Of a DNA stretch of 64,000 bases, positions 1 through 14,100 are shown in pieces (position 1 is the first letter of the stretch; every line of letters starts with the position of its first letter). A program made the translations under genes and the position numbers. This stretch comes from Rotaria sordida (lineage: Eukaryota > Rotifera > Eurotatoria > Philodinida > Philodinidae), in contig CAJNOL010000111.1 of the NCBI GenBank assembly GCA_905250125.1, positions 181,621 through 245,620 of the forward strand. Direction: 5' to 3'. The notes beneath the pieces were generated by a model, which was given only the letters and a program-made list of their open reading frames with translations, did not search any database and was not told the origin of the DNA.

Positions 1-2443
1 TTTGAAAAACGACTAGTTTTTGTATTTCACTCGAAATTAATCATTTGGAAGACTGTTTATGAAGTTTGTCCATAAGAAAAAAAACTTAAAATTTCTACCT
101 ATTATTTGAAAAAAAACTAATTGATTAAGTTTGATAAATAGTGGAATAATAGAAATTTAATTTTCGATCGGAGTTTTGTAATATTCTGTGTATATCCTGA
201 AATTTGAATAATAGTTTATTTGTTTTCTAAAAGTATGTTAAATATATATTATTTTGATTGGGCATGAAAAAGAAAATTGAAAAAATTTCATTTAATTATA
301 GTTGTAAATATTCTAATAAATAAAATCTTATTGAGTCTATAAAGATGATTAACTATGTCTGAAAGTATAGAGATTTATTAGAATATTTCTAATTCGATTT
401 AATTTATTTGATAAATAATAAAAGAATCTCTCTTATTTAATAAAACTTGTCTAAGTAATTGTCACCTGTTAAAGTACATATTTACTGTAATTGAATACCG
501 ATTTAGTGATGATAAAACGGATGTTTTTGTTGTTGATGACGACTCTGAAAGGCAAGATTAATTTGTCATATATATAGATGCTTGTAGGTAGGAATTTCTA
601 TCATAATAGTTTAATGGTAAAAGAGCCAATAACCATTGTTGAAATGAGCAGAATAATCAATAAATGATTATATCGATTTCCGTAAAAATTATTTGTTTTT
701 TTTTTTAGAGGAAAAAAAAGTTTGTCAATATTCGTCGAAGATTGGTGTTATATTGAATATTGATAAAAGATAAGGTTTTTCTTAAATCTATATAATGATT
801 AGTTGATTTATCTGTTGATAAGTATAGTTCTATGTCATTCTGACATGAAACTATCATTATAGAGATGACAAAATAAAGGCATATATTTGACAATTTTATC
901 TTGTTTATCACAGTTCTTATCTATAAAAAACAAAAAAAAAGATTTTCTTTTCTCATCAGTTAATTAGCATTGAATTAAAATAAATATCTATTTAAATAGA
1001 TCGTAAATATGTAATTTTCATAAGATAATAGAGATCTTCCTATGGTTTGTCAAATAAATAGAATAGAACTAGAAAAATCTTAATAAATCTCTATAGTTTA
1101 GAAGATAGTTAATCATTTTTATAAACTGAATAAGATTTTATTTATTAGAATATTTTCAATCATAATCAAATGAAATTTTTCATTTTTGTTTTTTAACGCT
1201 GAATCAAAATAATATATATGTGACATAGTTTTAGAAAAAAAACAAAACTATTATTCAAATTTGAGGATATATATATAAAGAGAGAGAGAGATAATTATGA
1301 TTAAGATTCATTAAATTGATATGAAAAGAAAAAATGTGATAGTTATTGGTTAAAGATTGTAAAAGAAAATATATAAAAAGTGAACGAAAAAAAAAATCTA
1401 TTTGAATATTTTCTATAGTGTAATAAAAGTGTTTGGATAGATTGAATTAAATGTTGAAATGTGTTCTTTTTTCTATTTATAGAAACTAAGAATAGGAAAT
1501 GTTGAGTAAACAATTCAATCAGAAATTCTTCTTCCCGTTCGGAAATTTGTTTTTTTTTTGTTTTGATTTATCCTAGTAAAAATGTCTAAATGAGAATTGA
1601 TATTTACTTCTAATAGATTTGAAAATATGTCTTTTTCTTAATTAAACAATAAAATAAGATAAATCATCAAGCTTCTCGATAAATGACTGTAAAATGATTT
1701 ATTTCAATAATAAATCTTTTTGTTAAATAAATGAGTATTGAAATATATTTATTCAATATTAATTCATTATAGAATATAGATTTATTTCTTTTTTTAAATA
1801 AAATAAAACCGATTGAATTTAATAATTTTTATTAATTTTTTTTGATGAAGATTTTGATTAGATCGAATATAATTATTTCTAATAGTAGATTTATTCTTAT
1901 AAACATAAGAGATTTTATTTAATCAATTAAATATTTCAAATAATTGTTTAGTTAATTAAATAAAATATATTTTATTTAAAGTAAAAATTCTTCTATTAAT
2001 TATATATTGATATTAATCATTGATAATAAGATCGTTTTTTTTCCTCTACTTAGATCCGATATATTAAAATTCTTACTTTAATAAGAGATTTTCAATAATC
2101 AATCTATGTCAAAACAAAAAGTTTATTTTAATAATAAAAATAAAAATAAAAAACTTTTTGAAATAAAATCGAATGAATATAAATGTAAATATATATATAA
2201 TAGTATAGAAAAAAGGTAAAATGATTGATTGAGATGTAATTTATTGAATTTAGTTATTCTATATGAAGTAAACGTTTGTTTTTTGTTTTTTATTTCTATT
2301 ATTATAAATAAATAATATTAGTTGAATACATCGAACATGAAAATGTCTGTGAATAATCAAACAAAAATCAGATAATCATTTATTTTGCATGTCTCATTTA
2401 TTTTATTGTCGATATATTTAAACGTCAATATATCTCAATTTAG
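1..2443. other. A/T-rich region upstream of the PLCE1-like gene
   Basis: Apart from the long inverted repeat I see no convincing gene here. A missing 5' exon of the downstream gene could lie here or outside the window. Short GA and TA runs occur at about 1265-1290. Confidence 0.5.
165..1290. repeat. Long imperfect inverted repeat
   Basis: The left arm (about 165-455) and right arm (about 1040-1290) are recognisable reverse complements. One example is the block around 285-400 (including TCTAATAAATAAAATCTTAT) against 1080-1185. Another is ATTTGAATAATAGTTT at about 200 against AAACTATTATTCAAAT at about 1246. The arms diverge and the middle is unrelated. I see no coding potential. An old foldback transposon is likely. 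Confidence 0.7.
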
Positions 2444-5400
2444 ACGGGCACTTCCTTGGCTGCAAACATTCTACATACACACAAATCATCACGTCAACAA
2501 CAGCATTCCTCACTGGCAACGACTCACGCATCTAGAGAAAGTGAGTTATAGAATGATTTTTGCATCGATCTCGTCTTTTCTTGTGAATCCCTTACGGAGA
2601 TTTTTTTTATTATGGATATAACATTTCTCTTATTGTCTCTCTGATTGTTAGGTTTAGGGCGTTATTATTTTGTTTTTGTCAATTGAGGTCGATAATGATA
2701 AATTAGGTTTCGAAGGTCGTTCGATGATTGATATATATATAATAAGAAAAATAATTTTGTGTTAATTCTAATTATTATATTGATTTTATATATTCTAGAA
2801 ATATAATCGTTAAAGATAAATCATTTTCAATAGAAATATTAGGATTATTTATCTTAATTGAATTTTTTTGTTAAATAATAAATAATCCTTTTTTATTTTC
2901 AATCTACGTCACAATTAACAATAACTTTTATTTTTAAATTTCTAAACGAAAAGTAAAAAAAACGATAGTTGGGATGTAAAATGATAAAATAATGAAAATT
3001 GTAATATATTCATCTTTATTAATGATATATAATCTTAATGGGTAATGATAAAGATCTAGATAAATATATTCGATTTAAAAGTATCAATTAACCTTGTATA
3101 TTCTCTATTGATTTCTAGGTGATAATAAGTATTAGTCAATAGTTGTATAAATGAGTATAAAATAATGAAAAATGATTGAATATTGTTAATCTTTGATTAA
3201 CTGATGAAGGTCTGATTGTAAACATGTTATGTATGTCAATGAAAATGATGTTTTTCTTCGATTTTCTCATATAAAAAATGTGTTAACAGCTGGCACTTCC
3301 GGTGGGTGGTCGTTTATTTGTTCGATTAAGATATTCTATTATAGATTTATCTATATAGAAATATATTGATAATGACATAATAGAATAGAAATATAATTAT
3401 TTTCATTTTAGATAAATATATTGATTAATATTATCTTTCTACTTTTATTTATTGAAATAATAAATAATAATCATCTTCACTTTTTACTTTTGTTTGACAT
3501 TTTAATAATCAATATTTATAATAAATATAATATTTTATTTTAAATAATTATATAGAAAAAGTTGAAAAAATTTCAATTTTTATCTTATTCTATATAATGA
3601 CTAATCAATAGATATTTCAAATTTTCAATTAATTATATAAAAGAATCACAAGAGAATATATTTAACTACAATTCTAATCTTATTCGAATTTGAATAAATT
3701 TATCTGAAATATATTCATCTGATTGAATTAACCTTATTATCTATATTTGTTTTTATTTAATAATAGATTAGTATTATCTATTCTTTCTCCTCAGTAAACT
3801 TATGTTTAATTAATTATTTATTCAATAGTTTAAATATTAAAATAATATCTCTCTTTAAATAAATAACTAAATATTGATTATAAAATCTATAAAATCTTAA
3901 ATAATTAATATGAAAACAAAAAACTGATTTGTAGAATGAGGAATTTTTATTTTGTTCTATAGGATTATTTAAAGATATATATTTCATCAACAGATTTTTA
4001 TATTAAGAAGAGAAGAAGAAAAACATTCGAATTCGAACAAATTTTATTTATGTCTCAAAAAAAAGCAACATAGTATTAATAATATTCTCCTTATATTGAA
4101 TAGATGAATAGATTTTAAATATCTAATTAAATCATTTTTTCATTTTTCCATAAATTAAAATAAAACTAATTAGAATAATAAGATGAAATTTGTTTTTTAT
4201 CTTATTTTATAGTTTAATAATAAATAAAAAAAATAGAAAGAAATAATTTTGTTTTGTTTAAATATTGATTATTAGAGTTTTATAATGAAAAATGTGATTA
4301 TTCTATATTAGTTCTAACCATGAATAATGTAACATATAGAAATAATTATTCTAAGATAATTAAAATATTCCTATTATTCTTTCATTTTTCTCTTAAAATC
4401 ATATAAATCATTCTTGATTAGATTTTTCAATAGATTATCCTTCCCAAGTGACTTATTATCATTATATATAAACAAAGATAAAAAAACACTGATGAAACTG
4501 AAATAGTTTACATATATATATATATATATATATGTTTATTCTTATTTGAATTTGTTTTAGCTAATGATCTTAATGATCATCTATACAAACGATTTTGTGA
4601 ATTAAGTCGATTGGCGAGTAATATCGAATGTATCGATCAACTGATGGATTTATTGCGTATGCAAAATTCAATAGATGAAATATTGACTTTAATAAGTCAA
4701 GCAACATCACCACAACTACATGCTAAAGTAGCTGAACTTATTCATACATTAGTTAATGTAAGTAGTTTTATAATTCATTTCATTATATTAAATTAATCTT
4801 CAAATAATAATCGAATATTATTTATTTATTTTCAATTTTATATTTAAAAAGATAAAATAATGGCTAAAATTGAATATCTATTATAAATGAGAAAAGAATT
4901 TTGAATATAAAAAAAACCCGTTAGCAGTAGTGAGTATGGGTGTGAACGATCGTCCCCACTGGCATTCTACCTAAATCCGGCACTAACCGTTAGCTGATTG
5001 TGATGTAGTTGTAGATGGTTTATCTATAGATTTGTAATTGTATAGAGTAAATGTGTAAGTTTTGATAATGATTTTATTCTATTTAAATAAAATAATAACT
5101 AACAAATTCTATATGATTTGTTTGCATTTGAAAGTTACTCAGAATTAATCGTTGATTAACTGAAAAAAAAGACAAGAAATAATTCTTATTGTTTTCGAAT
5201 TATTTTTCTTTGATTTAAACAACAAAGATAGAATGATGGAATTTGAGTATAATCATTATTATCGACATTTATAGATCGAGAATTTATTCATTAAAAATAA
5301 CCTTAACCAATTGAACTAATAGACTTTTTAAATAATAAATTTTATTAAAATTTATAATCTATATTAATAATTCGATGAGAATATTTATATATATTATATC

Positions 5401-8185
5401 GATATATTTATCATATAAAATCTCTTTTCATCATCAATCTATATTTTGTTTATACACGAAAAATAAAATAAAATATCAGAAAAAACTAAACAGTGACTAA
5501 ATTATCAATTATATATCATTGATAATTATTATCTCTATTATGTTATACTTACAAATCTCATCTAATTATCAATATATATATATCAGAGATTTAATTTGTT
5601 TTAATCATTTAAAATGTTAACTTGTTATTGATAAAATTGTCAATATATTGATATTATGTTCAGTATCTGTCTATTCCCCAGATCAAAGGTCGAATAAGAC
5701 TATAGAGAGTAAGGCTAGAAGAGAAACAATGCAAATATTATAAGAGATTAAGGGTACAAGAGCTAGAAGAGGATAACCCTATTAAATCATTTGGCTACAG
5801 GGGTTATAAGACTATAATCGATATAAGGTTATCAATCCGTAGGGACTATCTTCTATATACATTATGTTGAGTATCTGTGTAGTCTGTTATTGGGTGATAG
5901 AATAAATGTTAGAGGTCGAATATTAAAGAAAAAAAAAAGTAGAGGTGCAGTATGGAGGAAATATCGTTAATATATTCTATAATATGAATAAATTGTCGAT
6001 ATTTATTTTAAAATAGTAATTAATATAATAATAGAAAAGAAATTGAAATGAATATAAAATAAAAGAATTTTAAAAAAACATTTCACCATCAATATAATGA
6101 GATTTTATAAATATCCGTTTATTAAAATCTTTGTAAATTTGATCAGTTAATATTGTATTATTACTTAGATGAATGAAAATAATAAATGAGTTTAATTATT
6201 TCATCGTTGAATTGATTTTTATATTATTTATAGAAAAAAAGAATCTATTCAGATTTATTTTAACGAATGATAATCGAAAAAAAAAATCCTTTTAAATCAA
6301 ATAAATAATTTGAATAGTTAATTGAAATTGTTATCTTATATTAATAATAATAATAATAATAAAGAAAGAAAAAAAAAGGTTAGATAAATGAATTGATAAT
6401 TATTATTTATTTTATTTGTTTAGACATGTTATCAAGAATTTCTAGGTTCTAATGATAAACGTGATAATATTGAAAATTTTGAAAATCATACAAAAAAATT
6501 ATTAGATATATCATTAAAATTGTTATCAAATGATATGCCTTCAATTCAATATATATCATTAATAACAATAAATCGTTTATATGATATATATGTATATCAT
6601 AATTTATTAAATCGTGCTAAATATAATGCATGTTATATACCATCATCACGAAGAGAATTAAATATTCATTTAATTAACAATTTTAATTCGAATTTATATA
6701 AAGATTCAACAATTAAATATTCAAATAATCCTACAAGAAAATCATCAAAATTATCAAATATATTACGTAAAATTTCAGGTGAAAATGATAAAAAACGAGT
6801 ATCAACTATTGTTAAACAAGGAAATTGTTGTAGAGAAGATATATCAGAAAGAATTTCAGATTGTTCAATTGATAAAAATATATCAAATGATAAATCAAAA
6901 CGATGGATTCCATTCAATAATAATGATTATATTGATCAATCATCATCAACAATAAAATCATCATCAACAATAAAAGAATCAACATATGATTTAAATAATA
7001 ATAATTTATTTAAATCAAATATAATTAAATCGGAAAATATTGAAAATAATTCAAATGATAAATCAGATGAAATATATCGATATGAACCATTTTCAAATAT
7101 ATATCAAATAGAACCAACAGTTTTATTAGGTTTAATCAGTATACGTTTAGATTGTCATAGAAAAGAATTTAATAATCGACCAAAATGTCTACCATCAACA
7201 CGTTCACCTTTATGTACACATCATTGTGTTACTATATTAGCAGCTAGATTATTAACTATACTTTCTCAAGATCAAATTTTTCAATCAAAAATTATTTCAA
7301 CAAAACAAAATTTTTCTTTTATTATTGATATATTAAATATTAATAATGATCCGGTAAATACTTTTTTCTTTTTTTTTTATTTACAAAATTATTCTCTTAG
7401 ATAAATTCTTTTTATCTATTCAAATCTATTATTATATTCGATTGAATTAAACATCAATAACAACTTTCATTATTAGTCAATACTTAAAATAAGAGATTAT
7501 CAGAAAGTGATCAATCACTAATATGGATTCATCTACCTCCTAATTATCTATCAAGATTTTAAAAATATTTCGGACTAATAGTTAATTCCTCTCGACATAT
7601 TAGATTTAAATTATATTCTTTTAAGGATAATACTCTACTCCTCAGGAACATTAGGAAAGATGACGTCACCAATACTAGATAAACTATTTAATTGACCACT
7701 GATAGATAACTCTTATTTGAAATATTTATAGGATAAATTGATTTTGAATAGTAAAAAAGAAAATTTGTATCGTCAAAATAATAATTTATCTATTCCGAGA
7801 TTGATAGATAATAGAAATAATAATATGTTGATATTGTTTAAGGAAAATTGTTATTTATTCTCAAAATTCCACTATAATAATAAAATATAATAAATGATTT
7901 ATTGATATATGATAAAATTGTAAATTTGATTTGTTTAGCATTTAATTTGTTTAATTTTACAAACATTGGGTATTATTGCATTAAATCCTTCATATCATCA
8001 AGTTTTAACTCAAGCAGATATTCCTGATACTGTTTTACATTTAATATTACCAGCTGATGAAATGTTTTATACAAATCAAACAACTAAATTTGCTCGTTAT
8101 GTTAAACATCTTGGAGCAAGAATACTTGTTTATATGGGTTTATTAACAAAAATTAGTAATAAAGTTAATTTATTTGATATACTTG
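2444..8185 (+). other. PLCE1-like N-terminus: armadillo/HEAT-like helical region (exons 1-4)
   Basis: This covers about residues 1-490. Exon 4561-4757 reads as paired amphipathic helices (e.g. [20 protein letters not shown]). Exon 6424-7353 has a helical head, a Ser/Asn-rich linker, then a conserved-looking block with [16 protein letters not shown] and [14 protein letters not shown]. Exon 7939-8185 continues with [20 protein letters not shown] and [15 protein letters not shown]. The pattern is that of armadillo/HEAT-type repeats, judged by helix periodicity only. Exon 2444-2540 is a weaker Ser/Gln/His-rich candidate. It was kept because its acceptor, its donor and its phase (1, matching the 2-base start of the next exon) all fit. 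The link of these exons to the PLC is supported only by unbroken phase, strand and lack of any stop or start in between. Confidence 0.6.
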
Positions 8186-11100
8186 GTATGTATTATATTA
8201 TTTATATTATTATATTTTACAATTTATTTAGAATTAAATTAAATTTTTCCTCTATCGAAAATAAACTATTTCAATATATTTATTGAAATAATTAAAGAGA
8301 ATTTTATTATTTTATATACTGACTAGATTCTATAAATATTCAATTATGACATTTTTTATATCGAAATTCATAAGAATATTTTTATCGAAAGATTCTTTCA
8401 AACTGATTTCAATCTGTGACTATTGATCACAAATAGAAATAAATAAATCGTCAACAAATTATATCTAAAATATCTGATATGACAAGAGAGGTCTAGTCTG
8501 AGAATACATATCCTCTCCCTCCTTGCCCAACAAATACCTGAACGAATCTATAGATGAAAAAGCTTTTTCGCGAATCAAAAAATGATTTTCTTTTTGGTAT
8601 ACATCCCCCGTCAGATAACAATTGGAGTAAATATAATAAGATTTCTCTTATTGAATAATGATATATTCTCTCTATTAGAATATATTTTCAATAATATAAT
8701 ATAAATATATTATTCAAAGATCTTACTAAAAATATCAGAGTGAATATATCATAAAACAATAACAATTTATAATAATCATCTTATGAAAATGAATACTCTT
8801 ATTATGAAATTATTTTATAGAATTTGTTTATCTATCCTTAGAATATGGTCTAAAGACTCTCATACTTTTTCAAAATTCGACTTCGTCAAATTATTCCCGA
8901 ATTCGATCGACTCTTGAAATATCCCTAGTGAAGGTACTCATCAAGAGAGTACTCAAAAAGTACTCACGCTAGAAAATGCCGCGAGAACTCATGAGTACTC
9001 AAGGCTTTTGAGTACTCACTAGTGGTACTCGTGCTAGAATTTGAGTATATGAGTACGACTATTGAGTACTCGCGCTAGAATCTGAGTACGACCATCGAGT
9101 ACTTGCCTTAAAATAATGAGTGTTTAACGAGTACTCCTATATAGTTTTTGAGTACTCTAGTCGTTTATGTAAAATACTCATAGACCTACATTCTGTTCAT
9201 TACCGTTGCACTACGTCCATTTTATTTTTTATATAAAATTAAAAACACAAAATACCATGCTACATATTGAAAGTATGAGACAACAATCAATACGAGAGCT
9301 ACAAGTATTACTTTATCTGCATTAGTTTTTAACATAAATACTAGAGATAAAGAAATATCTAACTTTCTCCTATAACGAACGATGAAGATTTCTTTCTCTA
9401 TCTTATAAAGTAACAGTACAGTAAGCTGATTAGGCGGCGGTAAAATAAACTGAGAGAAAAATAAATGATAGATTGATTATTCAGTGAAATTGAAACATGT
9501 GATTACAAATAAAGATTCAGCATTGATTGATACACAACAAAAAAGATAAGTGTTTAAAAATCGTTTATATTTACAATCATTTAGCAATTTATAAAAAAAA
9601 GTAAAATATAAATTATGCGTCTGTAGTTATTGTCTTCATGTGTGTATAGTTTAAAATCGCAATCGATTTGCAACAAAAGTCGTTAGTTCTTTTGTTCTAT
9701 TACGATTCATCATCAATCTGAAAAACTTTATGTTAATACAGAACTTTTTATCTAAATTTAGAAATTGAGACTAGAATGAATTTTGATTAATCTATTTAAT
9801 TCAATATTAAATCTTACTTGCGAACTTAACAGTTAAAAATGAAAAGTTGTTTTGTTTTCTTTTTTTCTTCAAGTCATCATCCAATGAAATCGTATAAACC
9901 AATCATCAGAAAATAATAGAGGATAAAATATAGAATTCATTAAAACAGTTCTTCTCTATTTTTCATTTAAAATTACATCATTTTTCTTTATTACATAATT
10001 TCAATTTATTTTTGTTCATACAAATGCATAAATGTTTCACTAAATATTCTGCGAAAAAACTCGTATGAGTACTACACTGAGTACTCGCGTCTTTTTCTGT
10101 GAGTTAATCTGCAAAGAAAAACTAGTATGAGTACTCGTATGACTACACATACAGTATTCATACACATAAAATTCTTGAAGTACTCGTACGAGTAATTTGA
10201 GTACTCATGCTGGCAAGTCGTACTCGCTTGATGAGTAGTTTCACTAGGGATTCTATTAAGTGGATCTTATCATAGATATATATATATATATCTAGATTTT
10301 CTTACCAGTATAATTCATATTGACTAACATATGAGAGGTTTGTTTTCACTAGCGTCAGTATATGACGGTACTTTGAATAATTGACAGTCAGAAAATAATA
10401 ATTATCGGTATAAGGCTCGTTTTTTGTTATTATTATAATATATAATCAGTATGATATGCATTATAGAGAACGGTTTACTGATGGATAATTGTCTATTGTT
10501 TATCCAAAATGAGTGACATAGGGTTACTATACTTTAAATAATAAATTTTCGATGAAATTCTAAATAGAATTGGGCGGATACGAATTTGAAATATATTGAA
10601 TAAGACGAGTCTATTTGGTAAAAAATGTTTTTGTTGACAGTTTTGAATAAAAGTTGATGTTATGAATTAATCTCTAATAAAATAATATAAAACCGTAGAT
10701 ATTGAAGCCGAAGGTATTGATAGTGAAAAACCTCAATCATTTGAAAATAATTTTGTTCATCATATGGCTATTGGTGAAACCATTGTTGGAACATTATGGA
10801 CATCATTTGATGGAATTTCTATTGAAAAATTACTTGATCAATTACTTAAAGTAATTTTGATTTTAATAAAAAAAAAAAATTTATTTTTTGTTTTTCTTTT
10901 AAAAATGAAGAATGGAATAAATCAAAAAAAAGCATTGTCAAAAGAAAGTGAAGATCTATTAGAAGATCGAACAAGTCGAAGATCATCATCAACAATGATT
11001 AATTCAAATGATAATCTTCTTTATAATCTTTCATATTTATCATCTGTGATACATCCTGTTATTATTATTCGTTTACTTCAACATAGAATATTTACACCAT

Positions 11101-14100
11101 TATTTAAAAAAAAATCTTCAAATATTAATTCAACAATTGAATCAAATAAAAATATTTCAACATTAAATAAATCTGATAAAATATATAAAACTAGATCAAC
11201 ACCAACACCAACACGAACAACATCAATATCAAATAAAATTATTAAAAATCCTCAATTAACTATAAATAATGATTTATCATCAATAATAACAAATAATTCT
11301 AATCAATCAACAACACGTAAATGGTTTTGGAAAAATAGTGAAAAATCCAATCAATTAAATGATCGTAATTTATTATTAAAAAATTTTATTGAAAATGATT
11401 TAATATCATCATCATCAGGATCTTTATCTAAATCAGGAAAAAGAATTCATCCTATTGGAGATATTATTTCATTTGAAAAAGAATTATTAAATTTACCATC
11501 ATTTCAATTAAGTGATTCACAAAATCCACTTTTACCAAGTCCAACTTGTTTAAGTTATGATTTTCCAACACAATTTTATCAAATTAATTCAAATGGAAAT
11601 ATTCTTATTAATCAAATTAATTCAACATCAAATAGAAATATTGATTCAACATCAAATAGAAATATTGATTCAACATTTTTTTTAGATCAATCAAAACAAA
11701 CTGATCATCATTGTAAGTTAAATCATATATTTCTATCTCAATCTTAATTTAAATAAAATTTAATCATCACAAATAAAAACCTTTTTTCTATAATTATTAG
11801 TATCGATTTAGTGAAAATATTTCAAAATCAACGAACGAATAAAGAAAAGAAAAAGTAGAATAGAAATAATGTTATTGAAAGAGAGAATTATATGTTAAAT
11901 CAATCAGATATTCAATGTGTGAAACATATAGACTGATATTAGACTGAGAGAATATTCGATAAATAAAAAATGTTTTTATTCTCTAACCTCTTTCCCAGTG
12001 AGATTTGTGCATCTTGAAGATATAGATATATTTATTTCTATTTATTGTTGACACAGACTTCAAATGCATTATTGATTCCTAACTCTCTTTACTAGAAAAT
12101 GAATCTAGTCGATAAGCATCTAAGTGTATTTCATCGAAACCTTCTATGAAAATGATTGTTTTAGTTTTTGCTTTTTGAAAATATATATAAGCCGGACAAT
12201 AGAAAATCATTAACAATACATAAATACAATAACTAGTAAAAACAAAAATGATATTATTCTAATGTATTATAGAAGTTAAATGATAAAAAAGAGTTCGAAG
12301 ATCTGACGAGACTGATAATTTCAATATAAATATGGTCTTAAAAAAAAAAGAAAGTTGTTTAGTTAAAATGTATTATTTTTGTTTAGTAAAATCACCAATG
12401 ATCGAAAATGTTGGTAGAAATAATTTATCATCATTTAATATTCCATATGTTTCTGTTCGTACTCCATCTAATGATAGTAATGATTTATTAACAAATCGAA
12501 AATCTATATCGAAATCGATATCATCATCAAATAATAATTATAATAAAGATAAATATCTTCCTAAAAGAATGAAAAATTTGTTTCGTTCATCAAAAACAAT
12601 TGATAATATATCAAATAAATTTGTTAATCGAAATAATATATCAAAATCAAAATCAAAATCAAAAGAATATTTATTTTATTTATCACATTCTCAACCAATT
12701 GTTAATCAATATATTGATAATAATGAACAAATACCATTAATTCAAGATGAATGCAATAGAAATAAATCCAATATATTATTTGAAAATAAAAAAATTGATT
12801 TAAATCAAAAAGGAATTAATTTATCGGTTAATATTGATTGTTTATATCGTAGTCATTCATGTAATGATGGAATAATTAAAAATTTTGAAACAAATTCAAA
12901 TAAACGAAGATCATTACCTTCATCAAATAGTAGAATATTATCAAATAGAATTAATTTATATTCAGAAAATAAATATTCAAATGATAATAATAAATCTCAA
13001 GAATCAATATGTAGTTATGCATCACAAATTGAAAAAGAACATTCAATTAAATCATTTATTATAGAAGAATCATCAAAAAATCCATATAGAAAACAAGATA
13101 ATGATGTTCTTATTCTTATAGCTAGTTGGATTTTAAGATCACCTGAAGATTTTCAAGGTATTTTATTTAATAATAATAAAATATATTTGTTCAATTATAT
13201 ATTTATTATAGATTATCTTGTACAAAAAGAATTAAAAAGTTTTTTTAGTTTACTTGAATCATTACGTAGTTCATTTCGTAGTTGGACAAGTCAAATAAAA
13301 GAAATACTTGCTATTCAAGTAAAGAAAACTAAAAGATAAAAATGAAATTTCTATATAATTATTTGTAGGAAACAGATATACCATTAGGTAAACAAATAGA
13401 TGATGTAACTAGTGATGATATTAATAGAGAATATATTAAAATCCAAAGAGATATTGTTTCGGGACGATTAATTTGTTCAAAAGAAGAAGCATCAACATTA
13501 GCTGCTCTACAATTACGTCTTCAATCATGGCCAGAAGAAAATCTTGATCTTATTCAAGGTAATAAAAAACAAAACACATTAAAATCTTATTTTATTAAAA
13601 TAATTTATTTAGAAGATGATTTTGATACATTAAATATAAGATTAAATGATAAAAGATCATCAACTGTTAATTCAATTGGTTTATATTCTCAATCATCATC
13701 ATATTCTGATAGAAATATATTTCGTTTAATTAATATTCGTTTATCTAATATATATTGTTGTAAACGTATTGACTCAAATAGTCATAAATCAAAAAAAGAA
13801 TATCTTCCACAAAATTTTCGTCATAGTAATCAAATTTATAAATTAATTAAAGTAAGTTTAGACTTTTTTATCTTATTGATAATAGAAATCTATTTATAAT
13901 GATCATATTGAATTATTTCACTTATCTTAATATATATATATAAGATTATCTATAAAAATCATCTATCAATATATAACAGATTTAATGCGAGTCGATTCAT
14001 TTAATATGAATTTTTTTTTTGTTTTTTTTTCAATGTTAATAATAAGTTTATTTCGAGAATATTAAATAATTATATTATCAATTGACACTAGAAAATCTAA

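Noticed and set aside
705..911. 68-codon minus frame with a lipoprotein-like start
   Set aside because: A chance frame in the centre of the inverted repeat, in A/T-rich noncoding DNA of a eukaryote.
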